64,000 nucleotides of DNA, taken from contig NC_136000.1 in NCBI RefSeq assembly GCF_048128805.1, positions 9,349,354 to 9,413,353 of the forward strand, in the 5' to 3' direction. The DNA is from Centroberyx gerrardi (taxonomy: Eukaryota; Chordata; Actinopteri; Beryciformes; Berycidae). Of the stretch, positions 13,299 through 23,240 are shown in pieces; position 1 is the first letter of the stretch, and each line of letters begins with the position of its first letter. The notes beneath the pieces were generated by a model that saw only the letters and a list, made by a program, of their open reading frames with translations, was not told where the DNA came from and searched no databases. Made by a program: the position numbers and the translations under genes.

Positions 13299-13683
13299 GC
13301 TATCATTAGGGATGGGACGATATGCTTATCACATGATACAATTCGATATGCAATATGGGGTTCACAATTTGATACAACCAGGATACGATGTAATAAATAA
13401 AAGTTAAATGACAACAAAGTCTGACTGTGCAGAATTATGTTTATTTCTGAGCCACAAAATTTTCTAGTGATGGCTAGAATGTAAACAACAATTTAAAAAT
13501 GTCATTACAATGTGCAAATAATATAATTTGCTTGTGAAAACTGTCATGGGCATTTGTGATTACTACAGCAGAATAAAATGGAGCTAATATCACGATTCAT
13601 TTTTCTTCCCCACGATACATATTGTCACATTTTTGTATTGTGATATATATATTTTCATACATCGTCCCATCCCTAGCTATCAT
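13299..13683. mobile_element. hAT-like MITE, copy 2, with perfect 8-bp target duplication
   Basis: The element spans 13307-13675 from TAGGGATGGGACGATA to ATCGTCCCATCCCTA. It is flanked by an identical 8-bp direct repeat GCTATCAT (13299-13306 and 13676-13683), which fixes the boundaries and supports insertion by a hAT-type transposase. It is internally homologous to the copies at 11.5 and 37.3 kb. It is non-autonomous. Confidence 0.85.
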
Positions 13684-15725
13684 ATACATCAGAAGCAGGT
13701 GTTCCTATAGCTAGAATTTCATAAGGACTTTCCCTACTTGTACACAGCAGATGCAACAGCTATTTACATGTAAACATGGACAACTTTGTGCCTCTGGAAT
13801 AAGAAAATGGAAAGGTGTGTAACAAAACAGAATCAGCCACAATACTCATTTTTCTCTCATTAAAATCATCTCTTAAATAGTCTTTGATGATGAAACAATG
13901 TAAAACCTTTATAACAATAATTAAGTTCATGCTCCAACAGGCTTAGAACTTTTTCCATGCATTTCCAACCTGATCACTTTATTTTCTTCCGTTGCACAGC
14001 TGGACTCTCATCCATGGCTGCAACGTACAGTCCTGCATTCCATGTCGCATGATTGCACATAATGATATAGCATGCTTTTTTCTTTTTTTTTTTGGATTTT
14101 ACAGTGATATATATAGTATGTCCTGCACAGTCCTCTTGCATTGAATGAGAGGTCCTGTTGCCACGTCCCATGTGTGTCAGTATGTGCTGTGCTGCTGTGC
14201 TGGTTGTCAATATGTCTCTGCAAATTCCTGTCCGTTTACTGTGCATGTCAAATTAAGTGATTCTATTTCTGTGAACCTGTTTTACACATGTATTTCCCTA
14301 CTGGGGGTCATTAGAATTGAGTGAAGGGCACTAGAGCATTCATAATCCTCTCTACTCACTGCTGTCCCTGGGTCAGTGCATCAGGGGGGCAGCAGATTGT
14401 CTAGATTACAGATAGAAAGTACATACATGACACTGTTAGGGCTGCTTTCCTCTTTACCTTGAGGCTCTTGTTCAGTCCTGTCAGCAGTCGGGAAAGAATG
14501 GAAACACTGAAGCTGAACAGTAAAAAAAAAAACACACAAAAAAAAACCTGTTCCATCCCTCGGGTCAAGAACCTTCGTATTTTCTGTTTTAGCTCGGTGT
14601 AATCATTTGGAGGGCCTAATTTCTGTACAAAAGGCAGAGGAGAGATTGCACAGTATGATTTCTGTCGTCTAAATTGTTCTTTAATGTCAACTGGGATAGG
14701 AAAGAGGTTTTGATTAATGGAATTCCTTTTGGTTTTCAATATCTCACAGATATTAAAATGGCCCCAGGTCATTGACACAGACAGGGTTTGCTTACTGATC
14801 TTTATTAGATCACTATTCTTGAAGATGGAGGACAGCAGAGCCACTGCTGGGCTTGGGGAGTTGGAATCATAAAGCTGATTTCATAGAGATGAATATATTT
14901 GGACTGTCCTCTTGTAACTCTCAGCTATTCTTGGTCAGTATAAGCCATTTAACAATCCCATGCCACCTCATCTGCAACAGAAAAGAGCCCCTGAGCATTA
15001 CATCACAATTTAACTATCAAATCAGCAGGCAGTTTTAGCAAATCACCAGAATTCATTATCCATTAGTAAGCCTTGAACATTATGTCAAGGCTCCTGTCAC
15101 CAAGGGTCATTCCTACATGTAAATTATAAGAGTACATGATGCAAACTGACCCAGCTTTTGGAGCTTATGAGATGCAAACACAGGGAAATGTCAAGGTTGT
15201 GCTTAGTTCAGTCTGTCTCCTCTCCTTTGATACAGCAGGAAAACTTAGAGATATATTGCATGTGCCCCTTCCTCTTTGCAGGTTTCACTTCTGTGTTTCT
15301 GATAGTATGTCTCAACTCATTCTTCATATTCTTTACCTTATAATTGTCAAACATCTCATCAGGTAGTTCTAACATTCTTCGTAATTTCTTTCATGTTCTT
15401 ACATGCATTCAAAGTTAGGCTTCATAATGTTTGCAGAGTGGATGTTAGGTTAGATTTCTTGTCATTTCAAAGTTTAATAATAAATAAATTAACAGATTAA
15501 TCAAAATCGTTTTACATTACATGAAGTTACAGATGTTGCTAATAATGGTCCTTGTCACACAAGTCTTCCAAGACCAGCAAGAGTTTTGTTTTTTGCCAAT
15601 GACGCTTTCAGGTAATTTGGAGGAGGTGAAAACTTTTTGAAAATATTTTTCATATTAGAAAATAGAACAAAACAATTCTAATTTTGAGGAGAAGAAGGAG
15701 GAGCTGCAATGACATATCAGTTGTC
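13684..15725. other. Gene-free stretch before the TIR array
   Basis: A minus-strand ORF of 147 codons lies at 14401-14844 and includes a hydrophobic, Phe-rich stretch read from a T/A-rich run near 14520. It matches no domain I recognise and lacks supporting splice or promoter context. The other ORFs are short and overlap one another. Confidence 0.45.
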
Positions 15726-15730
15726 CTTTG

Positions 15731-16063
15731 AGGGTCCCCATGCATTATCACACCCGCACTGAGAGGTGGAGCTTTACCACGTCTTCATCAGCAACAGCAG
15801 TACAGCAGGACTTTTGACGGAAACACATCCTGCAGGTCTGATGCCACGAGTGTGATTTCATTCCTGGCTGTCAGTCCTGTACCAAATGCTTTTTGGTACA
15901 GGACCAAATGCTATATGACTCCAGAGTCACATAGCCCAGTGTCAAAAGACACTTCCCCTTTCCCCAACCCAGCTGCACTGGTCACCTAGAGGGAGGGGTA
16001 TGTTTCTGCTGGTATGTCTCGCAGCAGCTCAGGAGGGAAAAAGTCAGAGTAGCATGGAAGTAG
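15731..16063 (+). pseudogene. Broken TIR-TMEM268-like copy (internal deletion, frameshifts)
   Basis: Three blocks match the intact genes downstream. At 15751-15800 there is the sequence for the start of the TIR domain ('GAGCTTTACCACGTCTTCAT'). At 15826-15867 there is the box-2 region ('CCTGCAGGTCTG', 'GAGTGTGATTTCATTCC'). At 15940-16063 there is the C-terminal tail ('AAAAGACACTTCCCCTTTCC', 'CCCAGCTGCACTGGTCACCT') through the stop. The reading frame is shifted and stopped in the first blocks. Roughly residues 80-388 are missing, replaced by about 70 bp containing a small inverted repeat (TGTACCAAA/TTTGGTACA, about 15879-15901). The downstream flank is also homologous to the 3' flanks of the intact genes, so this is an old tandem duplicate and not a retrocopy. 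Confidence 0.85.
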
Positions 16064-16910
16064 GAGTAGCAGAGGACAGTCAAAGGAAACTCCCCCAATT
16101 TATGTGACAAAAAAAAATTGAGTATTTAGAAATAATAGTACTACTGTAAACCTATATTTCTTTAGAATATGTTTTAACCTGCAGGGAGTATCAGTGTCTA
16201 AACTTAATCACACTCATTGTGTTGTCCTATGTGGTAAAACCCACCCACCTGGCACCTAAGTAGACGAAAAGAAAGTATTACCAAAAATTATATAACTCAA
16301 GACAGCTTGCTGCTTGTCAACATATTATCGGCAGACAGAAACTGAAACAAAGAAACATGCATTAACCTGCAGGGTGATGCAGCTAGCAAAATGTTGCCAT
16401 TAAAGGTACAGTTACTTTAATGACTGCACCCATGTTAGAAGTCATTCAGAAAACAAAATATAGTGTATCCCTTTAACAAAGCTCAGAACAATGTAGTGCT
16501 GATGCTTTGCATTTTTTAGGCTACTTCCTCATTGTACTGTTGCTGACCCTGCACAATAGCATCGCTATTATCAACAGGTAGGCATGACTTTTGGTTTATT
16601 TTTGTCCTCATAGGCTATTAATGATTGAACAGAACACAGCAGTATAGGACCAAGGTTGTTCAGATTACAAAGATTAATTACAGTATGGACAAAAAACTTA
16701 TGTCTTACATTTTAGTTGCTTGTCAGATGGTCATGTTTTATATACTGTATACAATTACTACATCTATACAGAGTATTTGAAAACATGCTTACAACCATAC
16801 TTTTTGATCTATGATTAGCTGTTTTTTCTGTTGCGTTATATAGTGCCAATGATTCCACAGTGACTGAAATTATGTCACATATAATGTTGGTTTTGTAATG
16901 TGGCATCATA
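16064..16910 (+). promoter_or_regulatory. 3' flank of the pseudogene and candidate first exon/promoter for TIR gene 1
   Basis: This segment is a diverged version of the spacers between the intact genes. It shares 'ATGTGGTAAAACCCACC', a CATTAAAGG poly(A)-like signal near 16398, the ACTTCCTC block at 16523-16530 and a donor-like CAG|GTAGGC at 16577/16578. It also shares the 'CATTTTAGTTGCTT' and 'TTATATAGTGC' phrases further on. If the first-exon model is right, this copy supplies the 5' UTR exon of the gene at 20261 through an intron of about 3.7 kb. Homology stops at about 16910, where a LINE fragment begins. Confidence 0.45.
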
Positions 16911-16914
16911 CTCT

Positions 16915-17640
16915 CTCATTCGACTCCCACATGAAGGATATCACAAGGATAGCATTTTTCCACCTTCGCAGCATCATGAATATTTGTCCTTTGTTTAATA
17001 TTAATATGGCTGATGCCGAAACCCTCGTATACGCTTTTGCATCGAGACTCTTGTGTATATACTGTAGATAATAAAGATTATTGTAACACCCTGTTTTCTG
17101 GCCTAGCTAATTATAGTATCAAAAACCTTCAACTTGTACAAAATAGTTTAGCCAGTAAAAATACATAGAATATACATTAAAATCTGCCATTGGGAACCCA
17201 GCGTAGGGCTGCTTCCTGGTTGCTGTATGTCAAGACTCAGTTTCTGTCTGCTGTCTGTATGAGTGTGTGTATGGCTGAATATGTCTACCTGAGTGTGTGG
17301 GTTTTGCTTTGCACAGCCGTGTGTGTGTGTGTGTGGCTTTTCTTTCTCTGACACCAGTGCAGTGTTTCTACCTGGCCGTGGATGCAGGACGCTGCCCTTG
17401 TTTCTGTGGACATTCCATTACAGATGGAGCATCTCTCTGCTGGATTATGTTATGTAGGCTATAGGATAGGTAGGCTTGCTATGTCTTGCTAAAACTTGCT
17501 ATTGTGTGTCTTTGTTTTGCTTCCTTGAGTTTGTGTTACATCATTCTGTTCTATGATTGATTGTTGATCAGTTAGATCTAGATAGGCTCTTTCTCTGTAA
17601 AGTCCTTTGAGACATGCTTGAACTTGAACTTATAGGTATC
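16915..17640 (+). mobile_element. Decayed LINE (L2/CR1-like) 3' fragment
   Basis: Translation of about 16920-17160 in shifting frames gives pieces typical of the C-terminal end of a LINE reverse transcriptase: SHMKDITRIAFFHLRSI, ADAETLVYAFASRL and NLQLVQN. Near 17596 'TGTAAAGTCCTTTGAGACAT' resembles the common 3'-UTR ending of fish L2-type elements. Frameshifts and stops make it non-functional. It interrupts the old unit between the pseudogene and gene 1. Confidence 0.6.
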
Positions 17641-20110
17641 ATGACTTTCATAATAAATCATTTGATGTCACTTTACATGATATGATGTGTTCGTGGATTA
17701 CTTATAAAACATTATGGCATACTAATAAGAATTCCACTGCTCATAATACATTTGAAGTCTTATAAACAAGGCTCCATTGGTGAATACATTACTTTTAACA
17801 GCCTCATAATCTGGTCACACCAAAATCATAATGCATTCTAGTGTATTATGACATTGGCCATTTTGTTACCACTCCATTATTCAGTCTGAGATTGCCTCCA
17901 TGTTAGCCGTTTTCTGTGTGAGGGGGGTTGATTTTCCCCAAACCAATCACTAGTGACTGACATGCTGCCGCTCTGACGTTATTTTCAGTTACACTGATGC
18001 TGGGTGTATTTACTAACTTTACCAAGAATGTCGGCCGTTTTTGACAAAAATATGATAGAAAATATGTTGGTTAAGGAATGATTTCAACAAATATTATTCT
18101 GCCGGAACGGCAATGAAAGTCCATTGCACGAACAATTCAAACTTTAGTCCCGCCCACAAAGCCGCTGATTGGCCTGATCATTATTCAAATCGAGAAATCG
18201 CCGTTGAATAGAGCAACACCAGACTCTGAATTGTGCGACCAAATCTGAAGAGTGAGCGGGTTGCGGTTCAGGAGTCTGGAACCAGCTTGGAAGTACTTAT
18301 GAGCTGTTATAAACAAATAGGCCCCAGTGGTAATCCTAATATCAAACTGTACCAGCAAGCGTGCTACAGTCAGACAAACGGGTCCTACCTTCAACACTCC
18401 CGCTGCTGCCTCAGATAGCCTCTCCTGCCTGCTGTAAACTTCACCCATGAATGCTTTATTCATCTAGTTTTGTTAAGGTAGTCTTTGCTACAAATCCTCA
18501 GCATCCAGTCCCTTAAGGGCAAAGCCTAAAACACGCCTCAGTATACTTAAGCATTTTCCCTTCATATGCCTCATCTGCCGCAACTGCAAGCTGCACAAAA
18601 TAGGCTACGCAATCTGCTGTGCTTCTGACCACAATACCAAGTCTAGCCTTAAGGTAGCGCTCGCTGTTTCCTGTGGGGCTATCAGCTGTTTCCCCAAATA
18701 CATTTGCCAATCGCTAACCACCCCTAGCTGGCCTACAATATGCCTGCCCAAAACATCTTTACTCCTAGTCTTTTTTCCCCTCTTGGATAAAATAAATTCT
18801 GATATCTTCTATCCTTTCAGCCAACAAATTAATTTCTGATCATTTGTTCACAGTTGCTGCCGCTAGACACTTCAGTACTTGATTATGTCACCACTGTGTT
18901 TCATCCTTGAGACAGACTCATTTACATCCTGACAAAATTGGTCTAAGTGACCTTATTCACATGGTGGCCATTTTGAAGACTTGGGGTGGAAACCAGTGGT
19001 GGAAAGAGTACTAGAATGTCCTACTCAAGTAGAAGTATTGTTACTTTGTTGATATTTTTCTTAAGTAGAAGTAAAAGTAGTGGTGGAAAATTCTACTGAA
19101 GTAAAAGTAAAAAGTAGCTAATTTAAAATGTTCTTAGAAAAGAGAATGTTGTTAGAGATCTTTCATGCAATTTTAAATGGACGAGAATACAGCGTTCAAA
19201 CTAGATTGGAAATTGGAAAATTTGGAGAATACAAAATAAAGTGCACCAAGTAAAGCCAGATTACTCTTGTCTTCTTTGCTGACTGTGCTACTTCAATGTC
19301 AGGCTAACCGTTAACCCAACCCCCTCCGTAACCCTTTTGTGCAGAGAATGCGTAATCCTCTCACTTTTTGTGAACAGAGGACATATTTGCATTTTAAGAC
19401 TTTTTGCTTTTCTCACAAAATTTCAGGAGACCAGGTGTTATGTATGATACACACATGCACTTACATGCACTTACATTAGTGGTGAATCTGTTAAATGATA
19501 CATTTGTCCAAACGTTTGTAGGATGTGCATCTTGGTACACAACAGTAGCTGGGCTGTGCTTTTGGATTTGGAGGATTTTGGGAAGATGGTACAATAGGTT
19601 ACAACTCTAATGAATCTCATTTGGTCTGCCTCCATATCCCACAGCCCCCTCCAACAAAGCTTCTTCCTCTCTATACTTTCCCACTGACCCGGTTTGTCCG
19701 AGAGACAGACTTAGCACCCCCGTTCCCTCCTGCCAATGCATTTGCTCCACAACCATCTTTCTTTTTCCTGACTGACTTGCCATACTCCTTAATGTTTGCC
19801 CTGTGACCAGGCATAAGACTCCATGCCCTTATTGCACCTGCCCTAAAATATACCTTTTCCATTAGCCTATTCCTTATCCATTTTTGTCCCACTTCATCCA
19901 CACAATAGACATTATGCACCTAACTGTTATGTCTTTAGACTTCAGCATCATCCCTAATCTTTGTGCATTTGAACTCTGCTAGGCTAGTTCCAAGATAAAT
20001 TTCCCATACAAAGCCACATTGCTGAAACATTGTAGGATTCCAAGCCATTTTCTATGTGCTAACCGGCCTTTCTTACTTCTCTACCGTTGATATACTGTAG
20101 GTATCTCGCA
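17641..20110. other. Unassigned stretch inside the putative long 5' intron of TIR gene 1
   Basis: Positions 19010-19125 carry a common teleost repeat phrase ('CTACTCAAGTAGAAGTATTG', 'GAAGTAAAAGTA'). Three minus-strand ORFs (18185-18463, 18513-18710, 19671-19919; 65-92 codons) lie in a row. They have mixed composition but no domain I recognise. They may be remnants of a transposon-encoded gene. Confidence 0.35.
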
Positions 20111-20260
20111 TTCTGTCAAGGGTTATCTAAATATAGTTTTAAATTAATTTTGGAGCTGTACTAACTTAATAAAAAGTATCATTGTAGCCTACAGGTTCTT
20201 TGAAATAGATGCCTGAATTTATACATTATTAGGTTCTAACCTGTTTTCTCTACTTAGATA
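20111..20260 (+). promoter_or_regulatory. 3' splice site upstream of TIR gene 1
   Basis: The 150 bp before the ATG are a diverged version of the segment before genes 2-4 (shared 'GGAGCTGTACTAAC', 'GAAATAGATGCCTG'). They end in a pyrimidine-rich tract and TACTTAG at 20251-20257. The coding exon would begin with ATA directly followed by ATG. This indicates an intron in the 5' UTR. Confidence 0.65.
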
Positions 20261-21532
20261 ATGGAATCTAGCAATTCGCTTGAGATTGGGTTTGAGTCAA
20301 AGCACGTTGCCCCTCTGCCTCCCTCAAGTTTCCCCCATGTCCCTCCCACACTGAGAGAGGGGGAGCTTTACCACGTCTTCATCAGCTACAGCAGTACTGA
20401 CTATTGCTGGACCCACTCCCTCATCAACAAGCTGGAGTCCTGCGGCCTGCAGGTCTGCTACCATGAGCGTGACTTCATCCCCGGCCGCACCGTGTTGGAG
20501 AACATGTCCGACTGCATCCAGGAGAGCCAGAAGGTCCTGCTGGTCCTCAGCCCGGAGTTTGTGAGGAGCCGCTGGTGTCTCCTGGAGGCCAACATGTCTC
20601 TGTTCAGAGACTGCCTGGAGAGGAAGCCCATGGTGCCAGTGCTGCTGGAGCCAGGAGTCTCTGTTCCTCTCCACCTCTGCCACCTCACCTACCTGGACGC
20701 CAGGGACCCAGACTTTATCAGTAAGGTGCTCAAGGTGCTCTGCACCCCCAACCAGCAGCTTCAAGGGTCCACTGTGGTGCCCTTCCAGCCTCCCTCTATC
20801 TACAACGGGAAGGCCCTGCAGCCTTTGACTGCTGTCAATGAGGAGGGACTCCAGAAATGGGACGCTGGTCAGTTCAGTGACATGGAGGTGCCGGACCAGC
20901 TGCGTTTGGTCATTGAGGACCAAGAGAAGTACAGAATGGCTGTGAGGAGGATCAACAGTGTTTCTCAGAATAAAGTGTGGCTGCGTCCACTCTGGCAAAG
21001 AGTAGTGATTTATATTGCCAGTGTGATATTTTTTATTGCCATGTTAGACAGTATTTCCTTTATTATAATTAACGTACTGTTTATGCAGGAGAAGATACAC
21101 ACTCCTAGTGTTATGTCATTCACTGTTTTAATTTTCTACTGTGTACCACTGGGATTGATCATTCAGATTGGTCTCTGGAAGAAAGATGATGAGAAGTATA
21201 TTGTGAGAGAGATGCAGAAAGCTGTAGGTGAAGCAAACGCAATCCTTTCTGAGGAGAAAGTGTTAATGGGCTGTCGGTCCAATATAAAAATCTATCTGGT
21301 CTATGTTTCTCTGGATGGGTGCAGACATGAGTTTGAAGAAACATTTTCTGAGCAGCTCTGTGCTGAGGAGATGTTTCAGAGAGCTCTGGTCTTCTTCTCA
21401 TCAGGATACGCCTGCTGCCTGGCCAAGAGACACTTCCCCTTTCCCCAACCCAGCTGCACTGGTCACCTAGAGGGAGGGGTGTGTTTCTGCCAGTACGTCT
21501 CCCAGCAGCTGAGCAGGGAAGAGTGGAAGTAG
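20261..21532 (+). CDS. TIR domain-two-helix membrane protein (TIR-TMEM268-like), copy 1
   Basis: One uninterrupted coding exon of 423 residues. The TIR domain is at about residues 36-163: box 1 is YHVFISYSS, box 2 is RDFIPG, followed by the SRWCLLE segment whose Glu sits where NAD-cleaving TIR enzymes keep their catalytic Glu (many signalling TIRs also have a Glu there). Residues from about 193 on, with two hydrophobic helices (about 247-273 and 287-305), the 'EKVLMGC...LVYVSLDGC' block and a Cys-rich tail ending FCQYVSQQLS, resemble vertebrate TMEM268 as I recall it. Both termini would be cytoplasmic with a short outside or lumenal loop. The start follows an acceptor (TTAG-ATA-ATG), with A at -3 and G at +4. 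This is the most diverged intact copy: it has Cys in DYCWTH where the others have Arg, and Ile in box 2 where the others have Thr. A role in innate immune signalling or NAD metabolism is inference from the TIR domain only. Confidence 0.88.
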   Translation: MESSNSLEIGFESKHVAPLPPSSFPHVPPTLREGELYHVFISYSSTDYCWTHSLINKLESCGLQVCYHERDFIPGRTVLENMSDCIQESQKVLLVLSPEFVRSRWCLLEANMSLFRDCLERKPMVPVLLEPGVSVPLHLCHLTYLDARDPDFISKVLKVLCTPNQQLQGSTVVPFQPPSIYNGKALQPLTAVNEEGLQKWDAGQFSDMEVPDQLRLVIEDQEKYRMAVRRINSVSQNKVWLRPLWQRVVIYIASVIFFIAMLDSISFIIINVLFMQEKIHTPSVMSFTVLIFYCVPLGLIIQIGLWKKDDEKYIVREMQKAVGEANAILSEEKVLMGCRSNIKIYLVYVSLDGCRHEFEETFSEQLCAEEMFQRALVFFSSGYACCLAKRHFPFPQPSCTGHLEGGVCFCQYVSQQLSREEWK

Positions 21533-22152
21533 GAGTAGCAGAGGGCAGTCATAAAAACTATGAACTTCCCAACCCCTGTAATCTCCTGTTAACAGTTAAT
21601 GTATGGGCCAAATTGTGCTAACAAGTCTCATAATTTGTTTTAACATGCAGGGAGTTTCAGACTTGTGGGGTAATTCAGACTGTTTTAAGTAATCGTCAAT
21701 CTCAAAAAAGTATACTAAATTAACTTTCAGAAATGTCCTGTTATCGTCAGAATTTCTGGCATTCAGTGTACTGTCCGATGTGGTAAAACCCACCTACCCA
21801 ACACCAAAGTAGACCAAACAAACCCTAAAAAGTATTTGCAACTATTTTTTACTCAGGTGTTTGTCGACATAGTTTTATCAACTGAGCCGACAGTTCAAAC
21901 TGGAGAGCAACTTCTGTGGCAGAGTGACGCAACAAGCAAAATGTTCCCATTAAAGCTGCAGTAACTTCAGTGACTTCATCCATAGCAGCCCTTCAGAAAC
22001 CAGAAAGCAGAGTATCTCTTTAACAAAGCTAAAAGCAGCGTAGTGAGGATGTTTTGCACTCACTACTTCCTCACAGTACTTTGGTTTTTGCTGATCCACA
22101 CAATAACATCACTCTACCATACATTTACTTCAAATTACTGTATAATGAACAG
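21533..22152 (+). promoter_or_regulatory. 3' UTR of TIR gene 1 and candidate promoter/first exon of gene 2
   Basis: The stop is followed by about 420 bp conserved between copies, up to ATTAAA at 21949-21954, a likely poly(A) signal. Within the next 200 bp come TGACGCAAC-linked and AGAAACCAGAAAGC-type sequence, an ACTTCCTC block (22065-22072, an Ets/PU.1-type core on the reverse strand) and AATGAACAG|GTATGG, a good donor at 22152/22153. With the acceptor at 23237 this gives a 5'-UTR intron of about 1.08 kb. The model is inferred from conservation across units, without transcript evidence. Confidence 0.45.
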
Positions 22153-23240
22153 GTATGGCTGTACATTTTGTGTATTTTATACTTTTAGTGAAGCTATAGT
22201 AATTATACTTTAACAAAACACAATGATATAACGGTTTTGTAGATTACAAAAGTAATGGGGGGAAAAAGCTTATATGCTATGCACCAGAGATTACATTTTC
22301 CATTTTAGTTGCTTCACTGATGGTCATCTTTATGCTGATATGTACATATACTGCATGGCTGGGTTATGTACATGTTTTATGTTTTCATATATTTTACCTA
22401 ATTACCTTTTCATAACTGTCATTAGCAACAGGTTTAAAGTGATACTTGTTTATGTATGATTAGCTGTATTTAGAGAAAGTCACTGAATTATATAGTGCTG
22501 ATGACTCCACAAGGAGTGAAATTATATTGCATATCAGGTACATGTTATAATGTGACATCATACCTGAAATTCAACTTAACCTTTGCTTTGGTTTAATGTA
22601 AAGGAATTGTGTCAACTGTAATCAACCATACCTCAAGAATAATGTGTTTTTGTGTATTAGCAGGTCAATGACTTTTGGGTTATTTCAAAAATACACTAAA
22701 AATACTTTTGCAATACAGGCATGTTGATCATACATCAGTTCAAGACACATGACCTAAATAGTTTTCTCTTCCCTGTGAATTAACATAAAGTAATGTATTT
22801 CTAAATTTCTTGGGAGATAACGGTTGACATTTTGTCTTTGATTTGTTCTTCATGACAATATTATATGAAGTAAAGTAAAAAACTATTTTACCAGCATAGC
22901 TTTTAAATTCGGTTCATATAACAATCCAAAGAAACATGATTCTGAAAGCAATGTAGCATTAATTGTAAAGGCAACGGTAATAAAAGTACTGAATTTTAAC
23001 AAGTACTTCATTGCACTTTTAGATTCCATTAAAAGTAAATTTATGATGTCACTCAGATCAGATCAGAACTCAAAGCGACAGTAATGAGCTACACCAAGCA
23101 CTAGTATGACTTCTAAATATGTTTTTTAATGATTATTGGAGCTGTACTAACTTTAAAAACATCACTATATAAAATCTTTGGAATAGATGCCTGCATTTCT
23201 AGATTTCATTATGTTCTCACTTCAGTTTTCTCTTTAGATA
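22153..23240 (+). other. Putative 5'-UTR intron of TIR gene 2
   Basis: The segment is bounded by donor GTATGG at 22153 and acceptor TCTCTTTAG ending at 23237. It is nearly identical to the segments before genes 3 and 4. The 61-codon ORF at 22274-22459 recurs in every unit only because the DNA itself is duplicated. Its hydrophobic product has no known relative and is not supported as a gene. Confidence 0.45.

Noticed and set aside
14401..14844. 147-codon minus-strand ORF
   Set aside because: Its hydrophobic stretch comes from an A/T homopolymer-rich patch. No family resemblance or splice context was found.
15731..16063. Processed (retro)pseudogene origin for the broken TIR copy
   Set aside because: Non-transcribed flank homology continues for more than 800 bp after the stop and there is no A tail, so a tandem DNA duplication fits better.
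20324..20998. 224-codon open frame antisense to the TIR domain, repeated in all four copies (also 23310-23984, 26282-26956, 29321-29995)
   Set aside because: It mirrors the sense codons, and the recurrence follows from the near-identity of the copies. GC-rich third positions keep the antisense frame open. The product has no recognisable domain.
22274..22459. 61-codon hydrophobic ORF present in each spacer (also 25247-25432, 28282-28467)
   Set aside because: It lies in the putative 5'-UTR intron and recurs because the DNA is duplicated. The diverged relic unit does not keep it open.
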